A DNA stretch of 64,000 nucleotides, from the NCBI GenBank assembly GCA_018266575.1, contig JAFEAE010000023.1:186001-250000 (forward strand), given 5' to 3'. Of this stretch, positions 34,486 to 42,668 are shown piece by piece. Below the pieces are notes generated by a model. The model saw only the letters and a list, made by a program, of their open reading frames with translations. It was not told the DNA's origin and ran no database searches. Origin of the DNA: Bacteroidota bacterium (lineage in GTDB: Bacteria > Bacteroidota > Bacteroidia > Chitinophagales > Chitinophagaceae). The translations under genes and the position numbers were made by a program. The number at the start of each line of letters is the position of its first letter. Position 1 is the first letter of the stretch.

Positions 34486-36057
34486 ATGATCCGCAGGGAA
34501 ATGATACAAAAGCTGGAAGCGCAGCAAGGCGAATGGGACATCTGCATTATCGGTGGTGGGGCAACCGGTCTGGGAGCTGCTGTGGATGCGGCTTCTCGCG
34601 GGTTCAAAACCATTTTGCTGGAGCAATATGATTTTGCGAAAGGCACTTCATCGCGTTCCACAAAGTTAGTACACGGAGGTGTGCGCTATTTACAACAGGG
34701 AAATATCAAACTGGTGCTGGAGGCTTTGCGTGAACGAGGTATTTTAAAAAACAATGCACCTCACCTTGTAAAAGACCAGTCGTTCATTGTACCGAATTAT
34801 AAATGGTGGGAAGGCCCTTATTACGGCATTGGTTTAAAAGTGTACGACTGGATGAGTGGACGTTTAGGATTAGGCCCATCACAATTATTGTCACGCGAAG
34901 AAACGCTGAAACTCGCTCCTACGCTCGATCCCGAAGGGTTGCGCGGAAGTGTGTTATACCATGACGGGCAATTTGATGATGCACGGCTCGCCATTAACCT
35001 TGCACAAACTGCTGCTGCAAAAGATGGAGTGCTTATTAATTATTGTAAAGTTACCTCATTACTGAAGTCCGGAAATAAAATTTCGGGTGTGCATGCCCGT
35101 GATACGTTAAGCGGCAGGGAATATGAAATAAGATCGAAAGTGGTTATTAATGCCACGGGTGTTTTTACCGATTCCATTTTAAAGATGGATGACCAGCAAA
35201 GTGAAGAAATTATTTCCCCAAGCCAGGGCGTACATATTGTTCTGGATAAGGAGTTTCTTCCAGGCAGCGCTGCTATTATGGTCCCGCATACAGATGATGG
35301 CCGCGTTTTATTTGCCGTTCCGTGGCATCATAAAATTATTATCGGCACCACAGATACACCGGTAAATAAAAAAGATGAACAATCCTTAGCTGAGCCGGTT
35401 GCAATGGAAGAGGAAATTGATTTTATACTTCAGCAAATCGGAAGGTACCTGACGAGGCAGCCTAACCGAAAAAATATACGAAGTGTTTTTGCAGGGCTTC
35501 GCCCGTTAGTAAAAGCAAGCGGTAAAAAAACAGCCGAATTATCCCGTGACCATTTAATAGCAGTTACAGAATCCGGATTGATCACTATCACTGGCGGTAA
35601 ATGGACAACCTATCGCCGGATGGCGGAAGATGTGATCAATACCGCAATTACCAAACATGGGTTAGAAAACAAACCTTGCGTAACTGCAGGTTTGCAGATA
35701 CACGGGGCTGTTGAGCATACGAATTTTGATGCGCCGCTTTATTATTTCGGAAGTGACCAGATCGCTATCAAGCTATTGAAACAAAATGATGCATCCTTGT
35801 GTGAGCCGCTTCATCCGGGGCTTCCTTATATCAAAGCAGAAATTGTTTGGATAACACAGCAGGAAATGTGCATGACCGTTGAAGACGCATTGGCAAGAAG
35901 GACACGTGCATTATTGCTTGATGCAAAAGCGGCAATCGAATCCGCTCCTCTTGTTGCATCGATAATGGCAAAAGAAATGAGCAAAGATGAAAGCTGGATA
36001 AAAGAACAGGTCGATTCGTTTACAGAGACAGCACGGCATTATTTGCCGAAGCTATAA
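34486..36057 (+). CDS. glpD: FAD-dependent glycerol-3-phosphate dehydrogenase/oxidase
   Basis: 523 residues. The N-terminal FAD-binding GGGATGLGAA is at 23-32; after it come SRSTKLVHGGVRYLQ, ATGVFTDSIL, and the substrate-site region GRVLFAVPWHHKIIIGTTDT. A C-terminal helical domain (about 395-523, including TVEDALARRTRALLLD) is present, as in GlpD rather than GlpO with an insertion. It oxidises glycerol 3-phosphate to DHAP at the inner membrane and feeds the quinone pool. It follows glpK, separated by a repeat-filled gap of 212 bases. Confidence 0.96.
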   Translation: MIRREMIQKLEAQQGEWDICIIGGGATGLGAAVDAASRGFKTILLEQYDFAKGTSSRSTKLVHGGVRYLQQGNIKLVLEALRERGILKNNAPHLVKDQSFIVPNYKWWEGPYYGIGLKVYDWMSGRLGLGPSQLLSREETLKLAPTLDPEGLRGSVLYHDGQFDDARLAINLAQTAAAKDGVLINYCKVTSLLKSGNKISGVHARDTLSGREYEIRSKVVINATGVFTDSILKMDDQQSEEIISPSQGVHIVLDKEFLPGSAAIMVPHTDDGRVLFAVPWHHKIIIGTTDTPVNKKDEQSLAEPVAMEEEIDFILQQIGRYLTRQPNRKNIRSVFAGLRPLVKASGKKTAELSRDHLIAVTESGLITITGGKWTTYRRMAEDVINTAITKHGLENKPCVTAGLQIHGAVEHTNFDAPLYYFGSDQIAIKLLKQNDASLCEPLHPGLPYIKAEIVWITQQEMCMTVEDALARRTRALLLDAKAAIESAPLVASIMAKEMSKDESWIKEQVDSFTETARHYLPKL

Positions 36058-36098
36058 ATTGTCTGAACGGGGATTTTTGAGATTAATGGAATTGAGAG
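36058..36098 (+). repeat. GTCTGAAC..GGGATTTTTGAGATTAAT word repeat (copy 1)
   Basis: TTGTCTGAACGGGGATTTTT then GAGATTAATGG directly follows the glpD stop. A closely related block overlaps the stop of the GGGP synthase gene at 55797-55845, so this is a second gene-end-associated repeat family. Confidence 0.8.
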
Positions 36099-36164
36099 GA
36101 TGGAGGAATTGAAAATGGATAATTGAAAATGAAAAGTTGTATATAAAATATAAAATCTGCCGCT

Positions 36165-36272
36165 TGTGAACCACAGCAGAATAGGATATCAAAAGTACAC
36201 GAGTGCGACCTGCCTACCGGCAGGCAGGCGCAAGGATGCTGAAGAGAGATCAAATGCTGGTATCCAAAAAAG
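36165..36272 (+). repeat. Dispersed repeat copy F (long form with palindrome)
   Basis: The palindrome is at 36209-36228. The left flank GTACACGAGTGCGA and the right flank CGCAAGGATGCTGAAGAGAG then ATGCTGGTATCCAAAAAA match copies G and H. The spacer 36099-36405 otherwise holds TTGAAAATTGAGAGTTG words; no gene seen. Confidence 0.9.
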
Positions 36273-36366
36273 AAAAACTAAAATAAGAAAGACTAAAAAC
36301 TAATAATTGAAAATTGAGAGTTGAAAATTGAAAATGCTCATAGCTAAAAGCTAACAGCTATTACAA

Positions 36367-36405
36367 ACAAATCGTACATCTAACATCTAAAATCATAAAT
36401 ATTTT
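36367..36405 (+). promoter_or_regulatory. Start-adjacent repeat leader, glpF copy
   Basis: AAATCGTACATCTAACATCT then AAAATCATAAAT abuts the glpF ATG. Near-identical blocks abut the gamma-carbonic anhydrase (39366-39405) and argG (57240-57278) start codons. Confidence 0.7.
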
Positions 36406-37137
36406 ATGTCTCCATTTCTTGCAGAACTTATCGGAACCGCGCTATTGATAACATTAGGCGGAGGCGTTGTTGCCAATGTTGTTTTGAATAAAACAAAAGG
36501 AAACAACAGCGGATGGATCGTCATCACATTTGGCTGGGCAATGGCTGTATATGTCGGAGTATTTGTGTCTGCTCCGTATAGTGGCGCACATTTAAATCCC
36601 GCAGTAACCATCAGCCTTGCAGTAGCAGGAAAATTTGAATGGGCTTTGGTTGCTTCCTATATCGGTGCACAATTACTTGGTGCAATGGCAGGGGCATTGA
36701 TCGTGTGGCTTTCTTACCGCCAACATTTTAACCAAACAGAAGATGTGGATGGAAAACTTGCGGTATTCAGCACCGGGCCAGCCATAAGGGGGAGCATTGA
36801 TAATTTGGTTACCGAAATGATTGGCACATTTGTTTTAGTATTTGCTGTATTATTTATTGCCGGGCCAACCATCAATCTCAATAATACAGATGGCAAAATG
36901 GGCCTTGGCGCAATTGGTGCATTGCCTGTTGCATTTCTCGTTCTTGCCATAGGGCTTTCATTAGGCGGGCCGACAGGTTATGCCATTAATCCTGCACGCG
37001 ACCTTGGCCCGCGCATTATGCACACTATTTTGCCTCTCGGAAAAAAACGCGACAGTGATTGGAGTTATGCATGGATACCGATTATAGGGCCTATAATCGG
37101 CGGGGTGATAGCTGCACTGCTATATAAAATTATTTAA
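36406..37137 (+). CDS. glpF: Glycerol facilitator / aquaglyceroporin (MIP family)
   Basis: A 243-residue channel with six helices and two half-helix NPA motifs: GAHLNPAVT (Asn64) and GYAINPARDLG (Asn195). The Asp after the second NPA-R is the usual mark of glycerol-permeable GlpF over strict water channels. It lies after glpK and glpD, so glycerol uptake, phosphorylation and oxidation are encoded together. The ATG is immediately preceded by the AAATCGTACATCTAACATCT leader. Confidence 0.95.
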   Translation: MSPFLAELIGTALLITLGGGVVANVVLNKTKGNNSGWIVITFGWAMAVYVGVFVSAPYSGAHLNPAVTISLAVAGKFEWALVASYIGAQLLGAMAGALIVWLSYRQHFNQTEDVDGKLAVFSTGPAIRGSIDNLVTEMIGTFVLVFAVLFIAGPTINLNNTDGKMGLGAIGALPVAFLVLAIGLSLGGPTGYAINPARDLGPRIMHTILPLGKKRDSDWSYAWIPIIGPIIGGVIAALLYKII

Positions 37138-37286
37138 AACATTTATACATTACCGTTATAAAATCAATTTTCAGTTTTTTCTGAATTAAATTTTATTACA
37201 TTTATTACGGAATAATACCGAAATCCATAACATCAGGTGGCGGATGCCGAAAAGCCAAAAGAGTAAGCTATTAAAAAACCTAATCA

Positions 37287-37760
37287 ATGAGAAAGTTAAA
37301 AACTACACTGCTTTTATTCGCTACGATTGTATTCATGGGAATCACACAAATTAATGCAGCTGTCAGTGTGCCCACAAATTCTGCAAAAACCGAAAGGCTA
37401 AGCGCAGCCATTGAAAAAGCAAAAACAACGGGAAAATTAAGTTACAAAGAGCTTAAAGCAATTGCAGAAGATGCTAAAGGAAGCAAGTTGAATTTCAGGG
37501 ACAAATTAATGCTTAAGTTGTTTGGCAAAAAAATCACTAAGGCCCTTGCGAGTTATGGTGATGGAGGCAAATCACAAGTTGCCGCCGCATTATTATGTGC
37601 CTTTTTAGGTGACTTTGGCGTTCACCGCTTTTATCTTGGATATACATGGCAGGGAATTGTGCAGATACTAACACTTGGAGGTTTAGGGATATGGGCTCTG
37701 ATAGATTTTATTCGGATACTCACGGGAAGCCTTCAGCCCAAAGATGGGGAATATAATTAA
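37287..37760 (+). CDS. TM2 domain-containing protein
   Basis: 157 residues. A signal-like hydrophobic N-terminus (TTLLLFATIVFMGITQINAA) is followed by a charged Lys/Ala-rich region (about 30-95) and a TM2 pair of helices (AALLCAFLGDFGVHRFYLGY then GIVQILTLGGLGIWALIDFI). TM2 proteins are common in Bacteroidota; function is unknown. The conserved D-x-G-x-H-R-F-Y-L-G turn is intact. A terminator follows the gene. Confidence 0.9.
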   Translation: MRKLKTTLLLFATIVFMGITQINAAVSVPTNSAKTERLSAAIEKAKTTGKLSYKELKAIAEDAKGSKLNFRDKLMLKLFGKKITKALASYGDGGKSQVAAALLCAFLGDFGVHRFYLGYTWQGIVQILTLGGLGIWALIDFIRILTGSLQPKDGEYN

Positions 37761-37787
37761 GCATCCTAAAAATCGTTTATCATAAAA

Positions 37788-37816
37788 CAAAGCCCGGTAT
37801 TGTGCCGGGCTTTGCT
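37788..37816. terminator. Bidirectional terminator between TM2 gene and aminotransferase
   Basis: A perfect 10-bp stem CAAAGCCCGG (37788-37797) with CCGGGCTTTG (37805-37814) and a 7-nt loop lies between convergent genes. Confidence 0.85.
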
Positions 37817-37834
37817 ATGTAAACTATTTACCGG

Positions 37835-39040
37835 TTATAGGTTTTGCAAAATTATTTCACACGCTTTTTTAATTTCTTCTTTGCTGATTATTAATGGGGG
37901 CGCTATACGCATGCATTGTGGTGCGAAAAGGAACCAGTCTGTAAGGATGTTACGATATTCATCCGATGGCTTCGAGCCATCGGATGAATTAAGACAGGCA
38001 TCAATAATCTTTTTATTGGTTTCAAAATTTTCGAATTCAACGGCAATGAGTAAACCTGCAGATCGAACTTCTTTTATTTTCGGATGAACCAATAAGTCTC
38101 TGAACAATTTTTCTTTTTCCGTTACCGCCTGAATTAAATTTTCTTCGAGCAATATTTTCAGTGAGGCCATTCCGGCAGCGCAACTAAGGGGATGACCGCC
38201 AAATGTGGTAATATGCCCCAGAACAGGGTTTTCTGTTAATTGCTGCATTCGTTTTTTATCTGCGATGAATGCACCAAGTGGCATTCCGCCGCCAAGTGCT
38301 TTTCCGAGCAGTACAATATCAGGAACAATATCAAATTGCTGAAAGCCCCATAAAGTACCGGTTCGTCCGAAACCGGTTTGTATTTCATCGAGGATTAATA
38401 ATGTTCCGGTATCGTCACATTTTTTTCGCAATGCTTTCATCCAGTCTAACGTTGGCGCATATACGCCTTTTTCTGCCTGGACCGTTTCCGCAATTACGCA
38501 GGCTGTTTTATTAGTAATGAAATCCAGCGATTGAAGAGAATTGTATTCCAAATGCAATACTCCGGGAAGCAAGGGACGAAATGCATTACGCCAGTATTCA
38601 TCACCGATTATGCTTAATGCGCCTTGTGTTGAACCGTGATAGGATTGATTGAATGCAATGATCTGTGTGCGGCCGGTAACACGTTTTGCTAATTTCATTG
38701 CGCCTTCAACAGCTTCCGCACCGGAGTTGGTGAAATAAACAGCATTTAATGTTCCGGGTAAATTTTCTGCAAGCAATGTTGCATACTGTACTTGTGGTGA
38801 TTGAATGAATTCGCCGTAAACAAGTACATGCAAATATTGATCAGCCTGTTTTTTTATTGCTTCTACCACTTTAGGATGGCGGTGCCCTGTATTACAAACG
38901 CTGATGCCACCGATAAGGTCGAGATATTTTTTTCCGGTTACATCAATTAATGTAGTGCCTTCTGCTTTTACAATTTCCAGTCCGAGTGGAGCGGGTGATG
39001 TTTGTGCAACATGTGTTAAAAATAATTCGCGTTGGTTCAT
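37835..39040 (-). CDS. Class III PLP aminotransferase with a palindrome-encoded insertion
   Basis: 401 residues of the acetylornithine/4-aminobutyrate aminotransferase family: GGISVCNTGHRHP, YFTNSGAEAVEGAMKLAKR (PLP phosphate), LLILDEIQTGFGRTG and the PLP lysine in LLGKALGGGMPLG (Lys247). A second family member (argD) is in the arginine cluster, so this one probably has another amine donor. Residues about 351-362 (SSDGSKPSDE) interrupt the usual 'ACLxxGIxTDWFLFA' region and are encoded by a 15-bp inverted repeat, an in-frame insertion in a surface loop near the C-terminus. The rest appears intact. Confidence 0.93.
   Translation of the reverse strand: MNQRELFLTHVAQTSPAPLGLEIVKAEGTTLIDVTGKKYLDLIGGISVCNTGHRHPKVVEAIKKQADQYLHVLVYGEFIQSPQVQYATLLAENLPGTLNAVYFTNSGAEAVEGAMKLAKRVTGRTQIIAFNQSYHGSTQGALSIIGDEYWRNAFRPLLPGVLHLEYNSLQSLDFITNKTACVIAETVQAEKGVYAPTLDWMKALRKKCDDTGTLLILDEIQTGFGRTGTLWGFQQFDIVPDIVLLGKALGGGMPLGAFIADKKRMQQLTENPVLGHITTFGGHPLSCAAGMASLKILLEENLIQAVTEKEKLFRDLLVHPKIKEVRSAGLLIAVEFENFETNKKIIDACLNSSDGSKPSDEYRNILTDWFLFAPQCMRIAPPLIISKEEIKKACEIILQNL
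37957..37989. repeat. 15-bp arm palindrome inside the aminotransferase gene
   Basis: ATTCATCCGATGGCT at 37957-37971 pairs perfectly with AGCCATCGGATGAAT at 37975-37989 around TCG. It lies within coding sequence and encodes the SSDGSKPSDE insertion. Confidence 0.95.
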
Positions 39041-39180
39041 AACTTCGGCTGAAAATTTTTTGTAACTTATATGCAGGCAAATGTCGGGAAGAATTTGATA
39101 TTTGTATGTATGAAGTATGAGTTATAAACTATGAAGTGGCGGTTGATGTTTTGATGTGAGGACTTAGAAGTTAAACCCGG

Positions 39181-39276
39181 AGCTCAATATAGATATGTCG
39201 TACAAGAGTGCGACCTGCCTACCGGCAGGCAGGCGCAAGGATGATGAAGAGAGGACTGATGCTGGTGACAAAAAAT
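39181..39276 (+). repeat. Dispersed repeat copy G (long form with palindrome)
   Basis: The palindrome is at 39214-39233. The left side AGCTCAATATAGATATGTCG then TACAAGAGTGCGA matches copy E; the right side CGCAAGGATGATGAAGAGAG then ATGCTGGTGACAAAAAA. The surrounding 39041-39365 spacer has AAGTATGAGTTATAAACTATG and GACTGTGGACTGACAACTG words; no gene. Confidence 0.9.
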
Positions 39277-39365
39277 AAGAAATGAAAAATTAGGAATAAG
39301 AAATTATTAAGGAAAGGTTGAATTTCAGAACTGACGACTGTGGACTGACAACTGAAAACTATTTC

Positions 39366-39405
39366 TCGGAAATCGTACATCTAACATCTAAAATCGTAAA
39401 TACTT
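39366..39405 (+). promoter_or_regulatory. Start-adjacent repeat leader, carbonic anhydrase copy
   Basis: AAATCGTACATCTAACATCT then AAAATCGTAAAT ends 5 bases before the ATG at 39406 and matches the glpF and argG copies. Confidence 0.7.
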
Positions 39406-39954
39406 ATGGCACTCCTGCTTCCTGTTGAAGGTGTTTTTCCGCAATTGGGTAATAATGTTTTTGTTGCGCCAAATGCAACGATCGTTGGCGACGTTGTAAT
39501 GGGCGATGATTGCAGTGTATGGTTCAATACTGTTATCCGTGGCGATGTGAACAGTATCCGAATCGGCAATAAAGTGAATGTGCAGGATGGGGCGGTGATC
39601 CATTGCACCTACAAAAAAACAAAGACGGTGATCGGCAATAATGTTTCGATCGGGCATAATGCTATTGTGCATGGTTGCACGTTGCACGATAATGTACTGA
39701 TTGGCATGGGCGCCATTATTATGGACAATGCAGAAATCGGGAGCAATACGATTATTGCAGCCGGGGCCGTGGTGCTGGAAGGTACTAAAATTGAGGCCGG
39801 TGTTATTTATGCGGGTGTTCCGGCACAAAAAATTAAAGATGTTCCACCGGAATTAATCAGCGGGCAAATAGACCGTATCGCGAACAATTACGTGCATTAT
39901 GCAAGCTGGTTTAAGGAGGTTAATGCGTTGGAAACGAAGAGAGAAAAGAGTTGA
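39406..39954 (+). CDS. Gamma-carbonic anhydrase family protein (hexapeptide repeat)
   Basis: 182 residues with a left-handed beta-helix of hexapeptide repeats (GDVVMGDDCSVWFNTVIRGD, then NSIRIGNKVNVQDGAVIHC, NVSIGHNAIVHGC). Metal ligand histidines appear in IHCTY, SIGHNAIVHG, which are the three canonical positions. Proteins of this YrdA/PaaY type are trimers that may hydrate CO2 or act on other substrates. The stop codon lies in the left arm of a 30-bp hairpin that continues downstream. No operon partner. Confidence 0.93.
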   Translation: MALLLPVEGVFPQLGNNVFVAPNATIVGDVVMGDDCSVWFNTVIRGDVNSIRIGNKVNVQDGAVIHCTYKKTKTVIGNNVSIGHNAIVHGCTLHDNVLIGMGAIIMDNAEIGSNTIIAAGAVVLEGTKIEAGVIYAGVPAQKIKDVPPELISGQIDRIANNYVHYASWFKEVNALETKREKS

Positions 39955-40036
39955 CAGTTGTTAGTTGGCAGTTGACAGTAATAAGGGCAAGTTTGCTTTT
40001 TAAAGGCTGTCAACTGCCAACTAACAACTGTCAACT
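39949..40036. repeat. 30-bp perfect inverted repeat overlapping a gene end
   Basis: 39949-39978 pairs perfectly with 40007-40036, loop 28 nt; the word is GTTGACAGTTGTTAGTTGGC. The left arm includes the stop codon (39952-39954) of the carbonic anhydrase gene. Related words occur in nadE and near 44470 and 44950. Confidence 0.95.
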
Positions 40037-40098
40037 GCTCGCCCTACTTGCAAATGCGATATAATATTTGTAAGTTTAGTTCGTTTATTCACTTACCC

Positions 40099-40287
40099 AT
40101 GAAAGCAAGGAAAAAAATATTACCCCTCCTGCTACTTACATTTATCTGTATCAGCACAAGTTCGTGCAGTGCTATCAATAGTTTATTCGGGCCGAAATAC
40201 GGATGTCCCAGCAACGGTAAAAACGTGGGAGCGGAAAGGCTTTTGAGTGGTGAGAAGGTTCCAAAAGCGCCAAAGTTCAAATCATAA
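40099..40287 (+). CDS. Small lipoprotein of unknown function
   Basis: 62 residues. A lipoprotein signal with lipidated Cys23 (MKARKKILPLLLLTFICIST then SSC) is followed by SAINSLFGPKYGCPSNGKNV, a short tail rich in Lys and Pro and ending PKAPKFKS. I prefer the ATG at 40099 over an upstream in-frame ATG at 40048 because it starts the signal peptide. I recall similar 60-residue lipoproteins ending in GCPSNGRNVGAEKLL in other Chitinophagaceae, from memory only. The next gene begins 32 bases later, probably the same transcript. Confidence 0.75.
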   Translation: MKARKKILPLLLLTFICISTSSCSAINSLFGPKYGCPSNGKNVGAERLLSGEKVPKAPKFKS

Positions 40288-40319
40288 TTACTCAATTATA
40301 AACCCTAAATCCTTCCACT

Positions 40320-40652
40320 ATGAGCTTAACATTACGCACAGATTTCGGATGCACGGAAGCTGTTATTGATGACGATTGCGGCCTTAAACGTTTTTACGAA
40401 GTTGCCAGCATTTTATCTGACGACCTCGATATTCAGTTCACCCAGAAGACAGATGATTTCGATTCAGTGATGTGGGATTTCCTGTATAAAGGTCATATCC
40501 TCACATTGCACTACAACATTTACACGGGCATTTCCATTTACCCGCGCAAGTTCCGCGAAGCCCCGAGAAAAGATAATGACGCTGTTGTTGAAGTTGCGAA
40601 ATTTTTGGAAACAAAACTGATGATCAATACAGCAAAGCGCTTTATGTCTTAG
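40320..40652 (+). CDS. Conserved-looking cytoplasmic protein, function unknown
   Basis: 110 residues, soluble, acidic, with alternating strand and helix character (RFYEVASILSDDLDIQFTQ; LHYNIYTGISIYPR). I do not recognise a family with certainty. The stop codon overlaps that of rsgA on the opposite strand (40649-40652), so the two genes are convergent and abut. The gene's terminator appears to lie inside rsgA. Confidence 0.7.
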   Translation: MSLTLRTDFGCTEAVIDDDCGLKRFYEVASILSDDLDIQFTQKTDDFDSVMWDFLYKGHILTLHYNIYTGISIYPRKFREAPRKDNDAVVEVAKFLETKLMINTAKRFMS

Positions 40653-41581
40653 TGCTGATATTTGTTTTCATCAATCGAATCGAGAATAGTGCAATAACTA
40701 ACATAACGATCTTCGTGAATGAGGCCCTCCACAAGGGCCTTTTTTATTGCACATCCGGGTTCATTAATATGCAGGCAATTGTTGAACTGGCAATCGTTGA
40801 TGCGGATACGCATTTCAGGGAAATAATGGGAGAGCTCTTGTTTTGAAATATCTACTAATCCGAATTCACGCATGCCTGGTGTATCAATAATTCTTCCGCC
40901 GAATGGGAGATCGAACATTTCAGCAAATGTGGTTGTGTGAATTCCCTTGCCGCTCCAGCCGCTTACGTCCTGTGTTTTTTGTTGCAGGCCGGGAATGATC
41001 TGATTGATGAAAGAAGATTTGCCTACCCCGGAGTGCCCGCTTACCAATGTGATCTTATCTTTTAGTAGTAATTCAATTTCATGAATGCCGATGTTTTCTT
41101 TGAAGCTGGTAAGAATGATCTTGTACCCCACATTCTCATACATCTTTTTCCATTCTTCAAATTTTTCCATTTCTTTTTTCCGGTAGAGATCAGATTTATT
41201 AAAAACAATTACAGCAGGAATATGGAATGATTCGCAGGCAACGAGGAAACGGTCGATGAAGCCCTGTGAAGTCTTTGGCTCTTTTAGTGTGGCGATGAGC
41301 AGGCATTGATCAATATTTGCCGCTACAATATGAAATTGCATTTTGTGCGAAGGCGATTGCCGGTTCACGTAATTACTTCGGTTATGTATCTCCGTTATAA
41401 TGGCAGAACGTTCGGCATCCGCTTCAATATCGATCTCCACATCATCCCCAACTGCTATTGGATTAGTAGATGAAATGCCATCAATTTTGAAAATGCCTTT
41501 CATCCGTGCATTCCATATATCACCGTTTTCCGTCTTTACGATATACCAACTGCCGGTAGACTTGTACACTTTTGCTTTCAT
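40649..41581 (-). CDS. rsgA: Ribosome small-subunit-dependent GTPase A
   Basis: 310 residues, a circularly permuted GTPase that checks 30S maturation. An OB-fold N-terminus (1-75) precedes G4 (NKSD, 128-131), G1 (GHSGVGKSS, 182-190) and G3 (DTPG, 233-236). The C-terminal zinc knuckle uses C264, C269, H271 and C277. I start at the ATG at 41581; the upstream TTG is in the spacer. A plus-strand terminator is embedded in codons for the C-terminal helix. Confidence 0.96.
   Translation of the reverse strand: MKAKVYKSTGSWYIVKTENGDIWNARMKGIFKIDGISSTNPIAVGDDVEIDIEADAERSAIITEIHNRSNYVNRQSPSHKMQFHIVAANIDQCLLIATLKEPKTSQGFIDRFLVACESFHIPAVIVFNKSDLYRKKEMEKFEEWKKMYENVGYKIILTSFKENIGIHEIELLLKDKITLVSGHSGVGKSSFINQIIPGLQQKTQDVSGWSGKGIHTTTFAEMFDLPFGGRIIDTPGMREFGLVDISKQELSHYFPEMRIRINDCQFNNCLHINEPGCAIKKALVEGLIHEDRYVSYCTILDSIDENKYQH
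40722..40745 (+). terminator. Plus-strand terminator embedded in rsgA coding sequence
   Basis: A perfect 7-bp stem AGGCCCT/AGGGCCT (40722-40728 with 40734-40740), 5-nt loop, then five T. It is 70 bases past the stop of the plus-strand gene at 40652 and falls within rsgA. Confidence 0.8.
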
Positions 41582-41663
41582 GAAGCACAAATTTACGAAT
41601 TACGATTGGGGATTTACGATTTCAGCCGATCATCGAACAACGTACATCGGTCATCGATTATTA

Positions 41664-42668
41664 TTACGGGAATTTCCTGAAGATCGTAAAACGCAACATC
41701 AATTCAAGAAACAAAAGCATTGCAGCAGCCAATGCAAACGGGTAAAACTCTTCGCTGTATCTTTTTAGTGCAGTAATTTCTACTCTTGATTTTTCCAGTT
41801 TATCAATCTCCGAATAAATATTTTTAAGGCTTTCGTTATCGGTTGCACGAAAATATTTTCCGCCGGTTTCGTGTGCTATTTGTGTAAGCAGTTTTTCATC
41901 AATGCTTACTTTTTCTTTTTGCATAACTATACCACCTGCAGTTTGTACAGGTACCGGCGCAAAACCTTCTGTTCCCACACCAATCGTATATACCCGCACA
42001 CCTACCGATTTCGCAATTTCCTTTGCCGTATTCGGATCGATCAAACCGCCATTGTTTTCTCCATCTGTAAGGAGGATGATTACTTTACTTTTGGATTGAG
42101 AAGAACGTAATCTATCTACACCTGTAGCTAACCCGGAACCAATAGCCGTTCCATCTTCCAGCAATCCGCTCTGCACATTTGCCAATTGCGTTTTCAACAC
42201 ATTTCTGTCTGTTGTCAGCGGACACATTGTAAAACTTTCACCGGAAAAAATTACAATGCCGATCCTGTCTGCCGGGCGGTCGTCAATAAAACCAGATGCA
42301 ACATTTTTGGCAGCTTCCATACGGTTTGGCGTAAAATCCTGTGCAAGCATGCTTCCGCTGATATCGAGGCAAAGCACAATATCAATGCCTTCCCCATTTA
42401 CCATTTGTTCATCATTACGGATTTGCGGTCGTGCCAAAGCAATTACCAAACTAACGAGTGCGAGTATGCGTAAAATAAAAGGTGCATGCCTGAAAATATT
42501 TTTCCATGAACGCACGCCACGAAAACTGCTTACCGATGAAACCATTACTGCACCCTGGTTTGCATTTGTTTTCGCCACGTACCACCAGATCATCAGCGGC
42601 ACAAGAACCAGCAGCCCGAAAAAAGCGGGATACGCAAAACTGATATTTTGAAACCAATCGTACAGCAC
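41664..42668 (-). CDS. batA: BatA-like vWA membrane protein
   Basis: 334 residues. N-terminal helices at about 15-30 and 63-79 are followed by a von Willebrand A domain (95-290) with a MIDAS DISGS at 102-106 (D102, S104, S106), and a C-terminal helix (about 312-330). This is the BatA/BatB pattern from the 'Bacteroides aerotolerance' operon. The start is GTG at 42668, overlapping the last base of the preceding gene's stop. Co-encoded DUF58, BatD-like and MoxR genes support the assignment, though it could be called BatB. Confidence 0.88.
   Translation of the reverse strand: MLYDWFQNISFAYPAFFGLLVLVPLMIWWYVAKTNANQGAVMVSSVSSFRGVRSWKNIFRHAPFILRILALVSLVIALARPQIRNDEQMVNGEGIDIVLCLDISGSMLAQDFTPNRMEAAKNVASGFIDDRPADRIGIVIFSGESFTMCPLTTDRNVLKTQLANVQSGLLEDGTAIGSGLATGVDRLRSSQSKSKVIILLTDGENNGGLIDPNTAKEIAKSVGVRVYTIGVGTEGFAPVPVQTAGGIVMQKEKVSIDEKLLTQIAHETGGKYFRATDNESLKNIYSEIDKLEKSRVEITALKRYSEEFYPFALAAAMLLFLELMLRFTIFRKFP

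Noticed and set aside
37800..38087. A 95-residue plus-strand protein opposite the aminotransferase
   Set aside because: It is a shadow of the conserved minus-strand gene and spans a terminator and the in-gene palindrome.
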